A DNA stretch of 64,000 nt from Mycobacterium kiyosense. Its GTDB lineage: Bacteria; Actinomycetota; Actinomycetes; Mycobacteriales; Mycobacteriaceae. The position numbers and the translations under genes are program-made. The notes under the pieces are model-generated. The model did not search any database, had not been told where the DNA came from, and saw only the letters and a list, made by a program, of their open reading frames with translations. Location of the stretch: NCBI GenBank assembly GCA_021654635.1, contig AP025179.1, positions 5,952,001-6,016,000 of the forward strand, read 5' to 3'. Shown piece by piece: positions 35,906 to 45,456 of the stretch (its first letter is position 1; each line of letters opens with the position of its first letter).

Positions 35906-38136
35906 GCGCGGCGGCGGATTTCCACACCCAGTACCGGGACACTCTGCGCAGCTACCTCGACACCCGCGACGAGAATTTGCTGGCCGCCGGGCACGAACTG
36001 GGGCGCCGGGCGCTGCAGGAACAGATCAGCATGCTCGGCATCGTGGAGAGCACATTCCGGCTGCTCAACGAGCTGTCCAAGACCGGCCCCGCCGACCGGG
36101 CCGCCGCCGTCGAGTTCCTGCTGCAGACGTTGGCCCCGCTCGATGTCGCGACCCGCGGATTCTTGGATGGCGCAAAGCGTTTCGCGCAGGAGCGCGCTCG
36201 TGCCGAAGACCTGGCCGACCGCGACAAGTTCCGCACCGCACTGGTCAACTCGCTGCAGGAGGGCTTCTTCGTCGCCGACCGCAACGGCGCGGTGATCGAG
36301 ATCAACAACGCCTTCGCCGAGATCCTCGGGTACGGCGCAGCGGGTCTGCCCTATCCGTGGCCGCAAGCCTGGCTGGTCGACACGGAGCGCACCTATCAGG
36401 AGCAACAGCGGCTGCGTACCGAGGGCAGCGCCGAGTACGAGATCCCGGTCCGGCACCGCGACGGGCGCCTGGCCTGGGCGGCGGTCAGCATCAACGCCGT
36501 CCGCGGCCCCGGCGACGAGGGCGATGTCTACGTGGGCACCGTCCGCGATGTCACCGCCGAACGCGCGTTCGCTGCACGGGAGAGCGCGGTGCTGCGCCTG
36601 GCCACCTCGGTAGCGGTGGCCAAGAGTGTGGCCGAGGTGCTCGCGATCACCCTCGACGAGTGCCGGGCCGCGGTGGACGTGCAGCGGGTGGTCGCGGTGA
36701 TGTGGCCGGCCGGCGAAGGCGAGCCAACCGTCCAGGTCGCCGGTGATCCGCCCGAATCAGGTTGGCGCACCATGGATCCCACGCTGCGGCAGACGTTCAT
36801 GGACGCCCGCCACCAGTTGCCGCTGACCGCGAAGACCGTCGAGTGGCCGGACATGCCCGGCAAGACCCGCGGCATGGTCGCCATGCTCTCGGGCACCGGG
36901 GACGTGGCGCTGTGGCTGGAGCTGGGCACGCCGCGCTGGGTCAGTGCCGAGGATCGGCTGCTGGTCACGGTCCTGATCGGTCACCTCAGTCTCGCCATCG
37001 GGCATGTCCGCCAGTTCGAGATCGCCCGCGAAACGTCACTGACGTTGCAGCGGGCGATGCAACCGCCGATGAAGCCGCCGCCGGGCTTCGCCGTTCGCTA
37101 CGAACCCGCGGTGCTGCCATTGGAGATCAGCGGCGACTGGTACGACGTGCAGCCCATCGATGAGCGTCGTATCGGCATCGTCGTCGGGGACTGCGTAGGG
37201 CGCGGTTTGCCGGCCGCCGCGATCATGGGGCAGCTGCGCAGCTCGTCGCGGGCGCTGCTGCTCACCGGCGCCCGACCGGCCGTCCTGCTCGAGCAACTCG
37301 ACGCGGCGGCATCCACCATCCCGGACGCCTACTGCACGACGGTGTTCCTGGCGATTCTGGACGTCGAATCCGGGGTGCTGGAATACAGCAACGCCGGCCA
37401 CATGCCGGCAGTACTGGTCCGAACACAACCGGGGCCCCAAACGGTGACCACCATGCTGACCGACGCCCGTTCGGTTCCACTTGCGGTGCGCCGCAACGAA
37501 ACTCGACCGCAGGCCGCCGAAGTTCTGGGGCCCGGTTCGACGCTGATGCTGTTCACCGACGGTTTGGTCGAGCGGCGACACGAGTCGATCGACGAGGGTC
37601 TGGCCCGGGTCGCGGACGTCCTGACGGATTCGGCGCACCTGCCGATCGACGCCGTCGCCGACGCCGTGCTCGAACAGCTGGCGCCGGAAGCCGGCTACGA
37701 CGACGACGTCGCGATGGTGGTGTATCGCCACCAGCTGCCGCCGCTGCGCATCGAAACCGAGGCGACGGCTGACCGATTGGCCGCGATACGGCGTCAGCTG
37801 ACGCCCTGGCTGGAAACGACGAACGTCTCCGAGGAGCAGGCCTCCGACATCGTGCTGGTGGTCTGCGAGGCGGCCACCAACTGTGTCGAGCACGCCTACG
37901 CCGGCCAGGACGCCGGGAAGATGCTGCTCGAGATGGAGGCCACCGACGGTGCGATCCACGCCCGTATCACCGACTTCGGCTCCTGGAAGACGCCGGCCGC
38001 CGACCCGGGCAACAGCGGCCGGGGCCTGGTGCTGATGCGGGCCATGAGCGAGTCGATGGATGTAGTGCAGGGACCGGACGGCACCACCGTGGACATCGTC
38101 TTCCGTTTGCCCGGCCCGCAGACGGGTAAAGCATGA
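35902..38136 (+). CDS. Multidomain RsbU-type phosphatase fused to an RsbW-like ATPase
   Basis: A 744-residue signalling protein. An N-terminal helical domain (about 1-100, RsbU/RsbR-like) is followed by a PAS sensor (about 110-230, FFVADRNGAVIEIN), a GAF-like region (about 240-375), a PP2C phosphatase (about 395-605, ISGDWYDV, VVGDCVGRGLPAA, LFTDGLVERR) and a GHKL ATPase (about 615-740, VCEAATNCVEHAYAG, GRGLVLMRAMSE). Presumed to be switched on by RsbT and to dephosphorylate a STAS antagonist, with RsfB the obvious nearby candidate. ATG 35902 is in an ATGA overlap. Confidence 0.92.
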   Translation: MSAAADFHTQYRDTLRSYLDTRDENLLAAGHELGRRALQEQISMLGIVESTFRLLNELSKTGPADRAAAVEFLLQTLAPLDVATRGFLDGAKRFAQERARAEDLADRDKFRTALVNSLQEGFFVADRNGAVIEINNAFAEILGYGAAGLPYPWPQAWLVDTERTYQEQQRLRTEGSAEYEIPVRHRDGRLAWAAVSINAVRGPGDEGDVYVGTVRDVTAERAFAARESAVLRLATSVAVAKSVAEVLAITLDECRAAVDVQRVVAVMWPAGEGEPTVQVAGDPPESGWRTMDPTLRQTFMDARHQLPLTAKTVEWPDMPGKTRGMVAMLSGTGDVALWLELGTPRWVSAEDRLLVTVLIGHLSLAIGHVRQFEIARETSLTLQRAMQPPMKPPPGFAVRYEPAVLPLEISGDWYDVQPIDERRIGIVVGDCVGRGLPAAAIMGQLRSSSRALLLTGARPAVLLEQLDAAASTIPDAYCTTVFLAILDVESGVLEYSNAGHMPAVLVRTQPGPQTVTTMLTDARSVPLAVRRNETRPQAAEVLGPGSTLMLFTDGLVERRHESIDEGLARVADVLTDSAHLPIDAVADAVLEQLAPEAGYDDDVAMVVYRHQLPPLRIETEATADRLAAIRRQLTPWLETTNVSEEQASDIVLVVCEAATNCVEHAYAGQDAGKMLLEMEATDGAIHARITDFGSWKTPAADPGNSGRGLVLMRAMSESMDVVQGPDGTTVDIVFRLPGPQTGKA

Positions 38137-39158
38137 GTGTGAATCCCACGTCGATCGCCGTCGAACCCGCCCTGCCGGCGGCGCACGGTCCGTTGTCGAC
38201 GACGGTGCGCCGCACTCTGACCGCACCGGCCGCCCGCGAGCAGTCCGGCCGGATCAGCGCCGCGGTGCGCGACGCCGACCCCTACGGCCTGGACCTGCAG
38301 CTGGCCTTATATATGTGCTACGAGCTGCACTACCGGGGCTTCGCCTCGGTTGATCCGGACTGGGAGTGGAACCCCACCTTGCTGGCATTTCGTGCCGAGC
38401 TGGAGCGGGCATTCCTGGCCGGCGTGCGCCGCGACGTGGGTCCGATCGAACCCGGGCACACCGCGGCGGCCGAGATGGACGCGATCGCCGTGGAACCGAA
38501 AGACGGCAGCGGACCCTCCTACTTCCTCCGTGACCACGGCACCTGGGAGCAGATGCGCGAGTACTTCGTGCACCGCTCGCTGTATCACCTGAAAGAGGCG
38601 GATCCGCACGCATTTGCCATCCCCCGGCTGACCGGTACCGCCAAGGCGGCTTTCGTGGCCGTCGAGTTCGACGAGTACGGGGCCGGGCAGGGCAGGCGGA
38701 TGCACCAGCAGCTGTTCGCGGACCTGATGGATGCCGCCGACCTGGATTCGACGTATCTGCGCTACCTGGACGTGGTGCCCGCCGAAACGCTGGCGGCGGT
38801 GAACTTGATGTCACTGTTCGGCCTGCACAGAAAGCTGCGCGGCGCGGCCGTTGGGCATTTCGCTTCCACCGAGATCACCTCACCGCCGGGCTCACGGCGG
38901 ATGGTGCAGGCGCTGCAGCGGATGCAGGCCCCCGAGGCGTGCGTCGAGTTCTACCGCGAGCACGTGGAGGCCGACGCGGTACACGAACACGTGGTACGCC
39001 GAGACGTGGTGGGCGATCTGGTGACGCGCGAACCGCAGTTGGACGGCGACATCGTGTTCGGCATTCGGGCGCACGCCCTGGTGGAGGATCGGTTGGCCGA
39101 CGTGCTGATGGCCGCGTGGGCGCGCGGCGAAAGTTCGCTGCGGCGTCCGCTCAGCTGA
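38133..39158 (+). CDS. Iron-containing redox enzyme family protein (heme-oxygenase-like fold)
   Basis: A 341-residue all-helical protein of the heme-oxygenase-like diiron/iron oxidase superfamily. Candidate metal ligands occur in EQMREYFVHRSLYHLKEADPH, here EYFVHRSLYHLKE, and in VEFDEYGAGQGRRMHQQLF, the paired Glu/His pattern of this group. Members cleave fatty acids or amino acids or fragment small metabolites; the substrate is unknown. ATGA overlap with the RsbU-type gene makes it the last gene of the stressosome operon. It overlaps the convergent CDGSH gene by 8 bases. Confidence 0.85.
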   Translation: MSVNPTSIAVEPALPAAHGPLSTTVRRTLTAPAAREQSGRISAAVRDADPYGLDLQLALYMCYELHYRGFASVDPDWEWNPTLLAFRAELERAFLAGVRRDVGPIEPGHTAAAEMDAIAVEPKDGSGPSYFLRDHGTWEQMREYFVHRSLYHLKEADPHAFAIPRLTGTAKAAFVAVEFDEYGAGQGRRMHQQLFADLMDAADLDSTYLRYLDVVPAETLAAVNLMSLFGLHRKLRGAAVGHFASTEITSPPGSRRMVQALQRMQAPEACVEFYREHVEADAVHEHVVRRDVVGDLVTREPQLDGDIVFGIRAHALVEDRLADVLMAAWARGESSLRRPLS

Positions 39159-39357
39159 GCATTTCTTTGACCTTGGCGCTGCGGCATCTGCGGTGGCTGG
39201 TGTCGCACAACGGGTAGTCCTGGCTGCGCCGGCAGGTGCAGATCGCCACCATGAACCGGTCGGATTCGACGACACCGCCGTCGGGCATCTCGATACGCAC
39301 CGGGCCGGAAACCAGCACCGGCCCGTTCGGCACCACCTGTACCCGGGTGGTACTCAC
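39151..39357 (-). CDS. Small CDGSH-type iron-sulfur protein
   Basis: A 68-residue protein with the 3-Cys/1-His [2Fe-2S] signature CTCRRSQDYPLCDTSH. The canonical Gly of CDGSH is Thr here. Such proteins transfer electrons or clusters and sense redox state. GTG 39357 overlaps the stop of the upstream methyltransferase (GTGA). Confidence 0.9.
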   Translation of the reverse strand: MSTTRVQVVPNGPVLVSGPVRIEMPDGGVVESDRFMVAICTCRRSQDYPLCDTSHRRCRSAKVKEMLS

Positions 39358-40079
39358 GGCTTGTCGGCCCTGATCACCACGAGTTCTTCGGTGCGGCAAC
39401 CGGATTCGATCTGACCGGTCTCCTCCAGCCAGGCGGCCCGCGCCGTCAGGACCGGACCGAACGGAATCAGCCGCCGGGCCACCACATCGGCTTGCATACC
39501 GGCGGCGCGCAGCGCATCCAGCGTCCGCTGCACTCCGGCCAGCGCGGAGTGCACCAGGAGTGCGGATCCGCCCCGCCGCAACAGTTTCGGCGCGGCCGCA
39601 CACAGCGGGTCCAAGATGCTTCGGCCGTCGGGCCCGGCGTTCCACGCCCATGAGGGTCCCGCCGACGCCGGAATCAGGTCCGAGTCGTCCACCGGCGGAG
39701 TGGGCACATAAGGCGGATTGGAGACCACCACGTCGAACGGACCCTGCTCGATGGCGAGTGCCCAAGAGCCGTGCCGCACATCGACTTCCACTCCGGCCTG
39801 TGCGGCGTTGCCGCGCGAGTGACGCACGGCGTGCGGGCAGATGTCCAGTGCGGTCACACTCGCGCAACCCATCTCGGCGGCGGCGATCGCGACGAACCCG
39901 GTGCCGGTGCACAGGTCGATGACGTGGCGCCCCGCGATCACGCCGGTGCGGCGCATCGTGTCGACGAGTAGGTGGGAATCGTGCTGCGGCTGGTACACCG
40001 GTTCGGCGACCAGTGAGTCTCCCGGCGCAGGGTACGTGATCGTCACGGAAAGCCTCTCTGCCTTTGCCGTGGCGGTCAC
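39354..40079 (-). CDS. HemK2/Mtq2-like SAM methyltransferase
   Basis: Class I methyltransferase of 241 residues. SAM motif IDLCTGTGFVAIAAAE, acidic DICPHAV, and the amide-methylating motif VVSNPPYVPTPP. The NPPY motif places it with HemK/PrmC/Mtq2-type N-methyltransferases, although the PrmC N-terminal domain is absent. The target protein or metabolite is not known. GTG 40079 has a SigF-like promoter just upstream. First gene of a two-gene operon with the CDGSH protein. Confidence 0.87.
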   Translation of the reverse strand: MTATAKAERLSVTITYPAPGDSLVAEPVYQPQHDSHLLVDTMRRTGVIAGRHVIDLCTGTGFVAIAAAEMGCASVTALDICPHAVRHSRGNAAQAGVEVDVRHGSWALAIEQGPFDVVVSNPPYVPTPPVDDSDLIPASAGPSWAWNAGPDGRSILDPLCAAAPKLLRRGGSALLVHSALAGVQRTLDALRAAGMQADVVARRLIPFGPVLTARAAWLEETGQIESGCRTEELVVIRADKP

Positions 40080-40094
40080 GGCCCTGCCGTTTTA

Positions 40095-40120
40095 ATGCCC
40101 GATTATCAACGGGTTAAACC
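40095..40120 (-). promoter_or_regulatory. Candidate SigF promoter of the methyltransferase-CDGSH operon
   Basis: GGTTT (40120-40116), 15 bases, GGGCAT (40100-40095), on the minus strand, 15 bases before the start codon at 40079. One mismatch to GGGTAT. Confidence 0.5.
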
Positions 40121-40149
40121 GGACGCGGGACGCTGCACCGGCTGCGGCA

Positions 40150-40713
40150 CTACTGCGACGAAGTCGCTTCTGCCTGCGTCAATTGCCGAAGAAGTGCCGA
40201 GCAGAACGCGTCCAGATCTTTCGGGGAGCGACTGGTGATCAGGTTGCCGTCCACCACTACTTCCTCGTCGAGGACTCGGGCGCCGGCGTTGCGGAGGTCG
40301 GTGCGGATACTCGGGTACGAGGTGAGACTACGGCCCGCGACCACACCGGCTTCGACCAGCGTCCACGGGCCGTGGCAGATCGCCGCCACCGGCTTGCCGG
40401 ATTCGACGAACTGCCGCACGAACGCGACCGCGGAGTCGTCGAGTCGCAGCTTGTCCGGATTGACGGTGCCGCCGGGCAGCACCAGCCCGTCATAGTCGCT
40501 CACCGATGCGTCCGCGACCGTGCGGTCGACTGGAACCGTTCCGGCCGGCTCCAGGTCGTGATTACGTGCCTGGATCTCGCCGTCCTGCAGCGACACCAAC
40601 TCGACCTGCGCGCCGGACTTGGTCAGCTCCTCGCGCGGCCGCTCCAGTTCGATCTTCTCCACGCCGTCGGCGGCCAGAATCGCAATCTTCTTGCCGTGTA
40701 GGTCATTTGACAT
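40150..40713 (-). CDS. DJ-1/PfpI-family protein
   Basis: A 187-residue class I glutamine-amidotransferase-like protein. The nucleophile elbow reads AAICHGPWTLVEA (Cys near 112), with Glu in VEKIELERP. Relatives act as chaperones, glyoxalases or deglycases. ATG 40713 has GAGGAG upstream; the ORF is open further but without support. Fourteen bases after the alcohol dehydrogenase stop, so likely in one operon with it. Confidence 0.9.
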   Translation of the reverse strand: MSNDLHGKKIAILAADGVEKIELERPREELTKSGAQVELVSLQDGEIQARNHDLEPAGTVPVDRTVADASVSDYDGLVLPGGTVNPDKLRLDDSAVAFVRQFVESGKPVAAICHGPWTLVEAGVVAGRSLTSYPSIRTDLRNAGARVLDEEVVVDGNLITSRSPKDLDAFCSALLRQLTQAEATSSQ

Positions 40714-40727
40714 GGTTTTGTGCTCCT

Positions 40728-41897
40728 CTAGGGATTCAGCACCACCTTGGTGCAACTGTCCTGCTTGTGTTTGAAGATCTCGTATCCGTGCGGGGCCTGG
40801 TCGAGTCGCAGATGATGGCTGATGATCACTGCGGGGTCGATCTCACCATTGCGGATTCGCTCCAGCAGCGGCCGCATGTAGCGGTGCACATGGCACTGCC
40901 CCGTTCGGATGGTCAACGAGCGGTTCATCACCGCACCGATCGGGAACTTGTCCATCAGGCCGCCGTACACCCCGAGGATCGAGATCGTGCCGCCGTTGCG
41001 GCAACTCATCACCGCTTCCCGAAGTGCATGTGGCCGTTCGGTTTCCAACCGGACCGCCTGCTTGACGCGGTCGTAGGCGTCGATCGCCGACGAACCGTTG
41101 CGGGCTTCCATACCGACGGCGTCAATGCATTTGTCGGGTCCGCGCCCGGCGGTCAGTTCCCGCAGTTCTTCGAGCACCGAGGTTTCGGCGAAGTTCAGCG
41201 GCGTCGCGCCCAGGCGCTGCGCGAGCTCCAGCCGGTACGGCACCCGATCGATGGCGATCACCTGCCCGGCGCCCAACAGCAGGGCACTGACGATCGCGAA
41301 CAGGCCGACCGGCCCGGCGCCCCACACCGCCACCACCTCGCCCGGCGCGATGTCGCACATCTCTGCCCCCATGTAGCCGGTCGGCAGAATGTCGGACAGA
41401 AACAGCGCCTGGTCGTCGGTGAGGTCGTCGTCGATCTTCAGCGGCCCCACATCCGCGAACGGCACCCGTACGTATTCCGCTTGCCCCCCGGCGAATCCGC
41501 CCAGCATGTGCGAGTAGCCGTACAGGCCGGCCGGTGAATGGCCCATCAGTTTCTCGGCGATTCCCGCGTTCGGGTTGGAGTTCTCACACAGTGAATACAG
41601 TTTGCGCTGGCACGCCGAACACGCCCCGCAGGCGATGGGGAACGGGACGACCACCCGGTCGCCGACGGCCAGGTTGTCCACTCCCTTGCCCACCTCGACC
41701 ACTTCGCCCATGAATTCGTGACCCAGCACGTCGCCGTGCTTGACGGTGGGAATGTAGCCGTCGTAGAGATGCAGATCCGAACCGCAGATGGCGGTCGAGG
41801 TGACCCGCACGATGGCGTCTCGGTCGTTGAGAATCTTGGGGTCCGGAACCGATTGCACCTCAACGCTATTGCGTCCCGCCCAGATGGTGGCTTTCAT
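40728..41897 (-). CDS. Zinc-dependent alcohol/formaldehyde dehydrogenase
   Basis: MDR-family dehydrogenase of 389 residues. Catalytic zinc ligands: Cys in [15 protein letters not shown] and GHE in GHEFMGEV. Structural zinc cysteines: [15 protein letters not shown]. The NAD-binding loop reads [12 protein letters not shown], followed by acidic AIDRVPYR, favouring NAD. It resembles glutathione-independent formaldehyde dehydrogenase-like enzymes. ATG 41897. Confidence 0.9.
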   Translation of the reverse strand: MKATIWAGRNSVEVQSVPDPKILNDRDAIVRVTSTAICGSDLHLYDGYIPTVKHGDVLGHEFMGEVVEVGKGVDNLAVGDRVVVPFPIACGACSACQRKLYSLCENSNPNAGIAEKLMGHSPAGLYGYSHMLGGFAGGQAEYVRVPFADVGPLKIDDDLTDDQALFLSDILPTGYMGAEMCDIAPGEVVAVWGAGPVGLFAIVSALLLGAGQVIAIDRVPYRLELAQRLGATPLNFAETSVLEELRELTAGRGPDKCIDAVGMEARNGSSAIDAYDRVKQAVRLETERPHALREAVMSCRNGGTISILGVYGGLMDKFPIGAVMNRSLTIRTGQCHVHRYMRPLLERIRNGEIDPAVIISHHLRLDQAPHGYEIFKHKQDSCTKVVLNP

Positions 41898-41899
41898 CA

Positions 41900-42832
41900 C
41901 TACCCTTCCCGGCCGACCGGCTGAGCGGCCTGCTGATGCATTTGCCGGAACGCAACGGTGCCGTCCGGGGATCCGTCGGAACGCATCACCTGACCCGTTT
42001 CCAGGATCTGCTTGAACCGCCGCAGATCGTCGTTGACTTGCTGGTCCGGCGACTCCCCGAGCAATGTCGCCACCGCCTTGCCCAGCGCCCCACCCGGCAA
42101 CTGATATCCGATGGTGACGCGGACCTCGGTGCCGTTGCCCGAATTGTCGGGGGAAAATTCGACACTTCCGCTGTTGGCGATGCCCGAACCGGGCAGTGAC
42201 TGCCAGGCGATGCGTTTGCCGGGCTGATCTTCGACGATCTGTGCATCCCATTGCACCGGCTGCCCGATCGGTGCGTTGGCTACCCAATGCGTCCGGCCGT
42301 CGGGGTCCTCGGTCACCGACTCGAGGTGATACATGAAGCGGGGCAGGTTGGCGAGGTCGCGCCAGAACCGGTAAACGTCATCAGGGGAACGCATTACGGT
42401 GACGGCCGCGCGCAACGAATAGTGCCGTTGGCTGCCGGCGTGACGGGGCTGCTCGTCGCCGCGGGAGGTGCACAGCGCGGCGTACAGATCGACACCGCCG
42501 ATGGCCGCGAGCGCGATTGCGGTGACGGCACCGCGACGACGTGTTCCCGGTGCACGACGGGCAACACCGACCGCGAGCACCGCGAGGTCCAGGACGTCGC
42601 CGGCGACCCGGGTCCACACCGTCTGCGGCGGGCCGACCAGAAGTGCTGCGCCATGGCCGCATTCGCGCACCCCGAGTGCTCGGATGACCGCCCTTGACCG
42701 CCGGGTGTCCTCGACGCCCGCGACGGCCGCTACGCCCGAGGGCGCCAGGATTTCGGACAGGCCCAACACCCAACTGGCTACTCCGAGGCCCTTTACCAGG
42801 GTTGCGGTCCGGTCCGTTGTGGAATCAGTCAT
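41900..42832 (-). CDS. Membrane protein with C-terminal SRPBCC (cyclase-like) domain
   Basis: About 310 residues. The N-terminal half has about four hydrophobic segments (15-130); the C-terminal half from about 140 is a START/Coq10-like domain ([30 protein letters not shown]). Domain fusion of membrane and lipid-binding parts suggests hydrophobic ligand handling. ATG 42832 or TTG 42838. Two bases separate its stop from the dehydrogenase ATG. Confidence 0.82.
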   Translation of the reverse strand: MTDSTTDRTATLVKGLGVASWVLGLSEILAPSGVAAVAGVEDTRRSRAVIRALGVRECGHGAALLVGPPQTVWTRVAGDVLDLAVLAVGVARRAPGTRRRGAVTAIALAAIGGVDLYAALCTSRGDEQPRHAGSQRHYSLRAAVTVMRSPDDVYRFWRDLANLPRFMYHLESVTEDPDGRTHWVANAPIGQPVQWDAQIVEDQPGKRIAWQSLPGSGIANSGSVEFSPDNSGNGTEVRVTIGYQLPGGALGKAVATLLGESPDQQVNDDLRRFKQILETGQVMRSDGSPDGTVAFRQMHQQAAQPVGREG

Positions 42833-42875
42833 CGCCAAGCGATACCCGCGCGTTGGTCGCCCAAACTCGCGCTCC

Positions 42876-43862
42876 TCAGTTCGACGCGCTTCGGAGCGCG
42901 TCGAGCAGGGGCTCGGCGGCTTCCTTCAAGAACAATTCCTGGTGTTGGCCGCCGATCTGAATGAGCGCTATATCGCTGAAGCCGGCCTCCCAGTAGGGCT
43001 TTACCGCTTCGACGATCGCGTCCAGGTCCGGGCCACAGGGAATGCTGTCCGCGACGTCCTCGGGGCGCACGAATTGGGTCGCCCCGGCGAACCCTGCTGG
43101 GGTGGGCAGGTCGGCGTTGACCGTCCAGCCGCCGGCGAACCAGCGGAATTGCTCGTGCGCGCGCTCGATCGCGGCCTCGCGGTCGGGGTCCCAGCAGACC
43201 GGTATCTGGCCCACTACCCGTCCGGCGCCGGGCCATCCGGTCCCTTGGCGCGCCACATGCCAGGAGTCGACCAGTTCTTTGTCGGGCTGCACCGCGACCA
43301 GATGGTCTGCGAGCTTGCCGAATTTCTCCACGCCCTTGTCGCCCGCCATGGCCACGGCGATGCCGGGTGGCACCTCGGGCAGATCCCACAGGCGGGCGGA
43401 ATCCACCTGGAAGTACTCGCCGCGCCAGTTCACCAGTTCGCCGCCGAACAGCTCGCGGATGATCTTGATGGCTTCGCGCAGCATGTCCTGCCGGCGCTCG
43501 ATGGCGGGCCAGCCCTTGCCGACCACGTGTTCGTTGAGGTTTTCACCGCTGCCCAGACCGAGGGTGAACCGCCCGTCAGCCAGGATCTGCACGGTGGCCG
43601 CCTGCTGCGCGACGACCGCCGGGTGGTACCGCATCGTCGGACAGGTGACATAGGAGTAGAGGTCCACCCGCTCCGTCGCGTGCGCCACCGCACCCAACAC
43701 GGCCCACGCATTGGGCGCGTGGCCCTGCGAGGTCAGCCAGGGTGAGAAGTGATCGCTGCAAACCTCGAAGTCGAAGCCGCGCTGCTCAGCCGTAACAGCA
43801 TCGCGCACAAGGTCTTTCGGGCCGCATTGCTCCGTCATCAGGGTATAGCCGAACCGTGCCAT
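42876..43862 (-). CDS. F420-dependent oxidoreductase (luciferase-like, G6PDH-type)
   Basis: A 328-residue TIM-barrel flavin/F420 enzyme of the TIGR03557-like group. Landmarks are FEVCSDHFSPWLTSQGHAP, RFTLGLGSGENLNEHVVG and VAMAGDKGVEKFGK. It is similar to the F420-dependent glucose-6-phosphate dehydrogenase family, but the substrate differs between members. ATG 43862 follows just after the HNH gene region. Confidence 0.88.
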   Translation of the reverse strand: MARFGYTLMTEQCGPKDLVRDAVTAEQRGFDFEVCSDHFSPWLTSQGHAPNAWAVLGAVAHATERVDLYSYVTCPTMRYHPAVVAQQAATVQILADGRFTLGLGSGENLNEHVVGKGWPAIERRQDMLREAIKIIRELFGGELVNWRGEYFQVDSARLWDLPEVPPGIAVAMAGDKGVEKFGKLADHLVAVQPDKELVDSWHVARQGTGWPGAGRVVGQIPVCWDPDREAAIERAHEQFRWFAGGWTVNADLPTPAGFAGATQFVRPEDVADSIPCGPDLDAIVEAVKPYWEAGFSDIALIQIGGQHQELFLKEAAEPLLDALRSASN

Positions 43863-43905
43863 CTTTCTCGGGTACCCCGGGCAGCGGGGCGCAAACGGCT
43901 GTGCG

Positions 43906-45456
43906 TCAGAAGGGTGGTGGTTCGTCGTCGGGCGGGGCGGGGCCGGCGTGGCTGAGGTAGCCGACGTCTCCGGCGGTGCGGGTGGCGAGGCGGGCTTGGC
44001 GGTTGTGGCGGCGTTCGGCGGCGATGCGTGCCGCGCGGTCTTGGGCGCGGGTGCGCCGGCGCTTGGGCATCATGGCGGTGCGCTCGGCGCAGTAGTCCGC
44101 CGGTAGTGGGGTGTCGGTCTCGGGGCTGGGCATCCCGCCGACGGCGGCGCACAGGCTGGGGAACAGCAGGGCGCTGCCCGGCGTGGTGACGTGAGTGTCG
44201 CCGGCCGGGGAGGTCAGGATCAGGGTGCCGTCGGCGAGTTGTTTCTCCCGCCAACCCCAGAAGGTCTTCACCAAATGATGTGTGCGGCAATAACATTTGA
44301 GGTTCCCGGCGTGGGTGGGCCCACCCTGGGCATACGGGATGGTGTGGTCCACATCGCAGCGGGTCGCCGGCACATCGCAGCCCGGCCAGCGGCACGTCAA
44401 GTCCCGGCACCGCACGAAATCGGCCAGCGCCTTCGACGGCACATGCCCCGGCTCCGGGGGCCGGTAGCCGGGGTGGATCAGCGGTACCTGGGTGGCGCCC
44501 GCGGCCAGCTCGGCCAGAATTTCGGGGGTGATCAGCCCCTCGGCGCACACGTGAGTGACGAGCCCGGGCCTGCCGTCCAGCGCGGCCTGCTCGGCGATGA
44601 CGTGAATGACCGTCGGTGCGGCCGCGGTGCGCTTCCCCGCGGTGCACTCGGTGCGCCCGCAGCGACACCCCAACCGATCCGCCCCGCCGGCCAGCGCCCC
44701 CAGGGCATCCGCGCGTCGCTGATCGGGGCTGCGCGGATCCTGCGGGCACACCGTGGCCGCCAACGCGCTCAACCGCTCCTCCAACGCCCGCGCATCCGGG
44801 GTGAACAACGCGCCCTCGACATAGGTGACGCCGTCATGATCGGCGGTGAACTCGACCCGACGGCCCGCCGCGCGCTCCTGGCGCCGGCGCACCGCATCAG
44901 CGTCGACCTGGGCCACGATCGAATCCACCTTGCCGCCCAACCGCCCCGCGGTCAACGACGGCCAGCGGGTCAGATTGGCCGCGATCAGCCCGTCCACCCG
45001 GGCCAGCACCTCGGGATCGGTGAGCAACTCGGTGCGCGAGACCACCGTGGCGAACGCACAGAAATCGATCTCCCCCGCCGCGAACAACGCACCCACCTTC
45101 GGCACCCGCTCGCGCATCGCACGCGCCCAGTGCAACTTGGTCTGCGCACGGCGCTGGCTGATCCGCAACCCCGCCGCCACCTCCGCAGCCACGGCCTCCA
45201 TGGTGTCGATGGCCCAATCCTCGGTCTCCGCCGAGCGCGCCAACCGATCCGCGAACAACCCACCGATCGCCACCAACTGCGCCGCCGCCGCCTGATTCTC
45301 CACCCGCCCGGCCGCACAGATCCCCGCCATCCAGCCCCGAGTCTGCTCCGTCTGACCCGCCAGCGCCTCACGATGATCCATCACGCCGTCCATATAGGCG
45401 CGAAACCGCGCCAACTGCTCCTCGGAGTCGGCACTCCCCGAGATTGACTCGAACAT
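43906..45456 (-). CDS. REP13E12-type DUF222/HNH endonuclease domain protein
   Basis: A 516-residue member of the 13E12 repeat family. DUF222 helical region (about 20-320), then HNH motif: CRWPGCDVPATRCDVDHTIPY, here CRWPGC and RCDVDHTIPY, with HAGNLKCYCRTHHLVKTFWG. Family copies are repeated across mycobacterial genomes, and some in M. tuberculosis belong to the LexA regulon. ATG 45456 lies inside an SOS box and 7 bases after a TACAAT, so it is likely read from a leaderless transcript. Whether it has nuclease activity is unknown. Confidence 0.92.
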   Translation of the reverse strand: MFESISGSADSEEQLARFRAYMDGVMDHREALAGQTEQTRGWMAGICAAGRVENQAAAAQLVAIGGLFADRLARSAETEDWAIDTMEAVAAEVAAGLRISQRRAQTKLHWARAMRERVPKVGALFAAGEIDFCAFATVVSRTELLTDPEVLARVDGLIAANLTRWPSLTAGRLGGKVDSIVAQVDADAVRRRQERAAGRRVEFTADHDGVTYVEGALFTPDARALEERLSALAATVCPQDPRSPDQRRADALGALAGGADRLGCRCGRTECTAGKRTAAAPTVIHVIAEQAALDGRPGLVTHVCAEGLITPEILAELAAGATQVPLIHPGYRPPEPGHVPSKALADFVRCRDLTCRWPGCDVPATRCDVDHTIPYAQGGPTHAGNLKCYCRTHHLVKTFWGWREKQLADGTLILTSPAGDTHVTTPGSALLFPSLCAAVGGMPSPETDTPLPADYCAERTAMMPKRRRTRAQDRAARIAAERRHNRQARLATRTAGDVGYLSHAGPAPPDDEPPPF

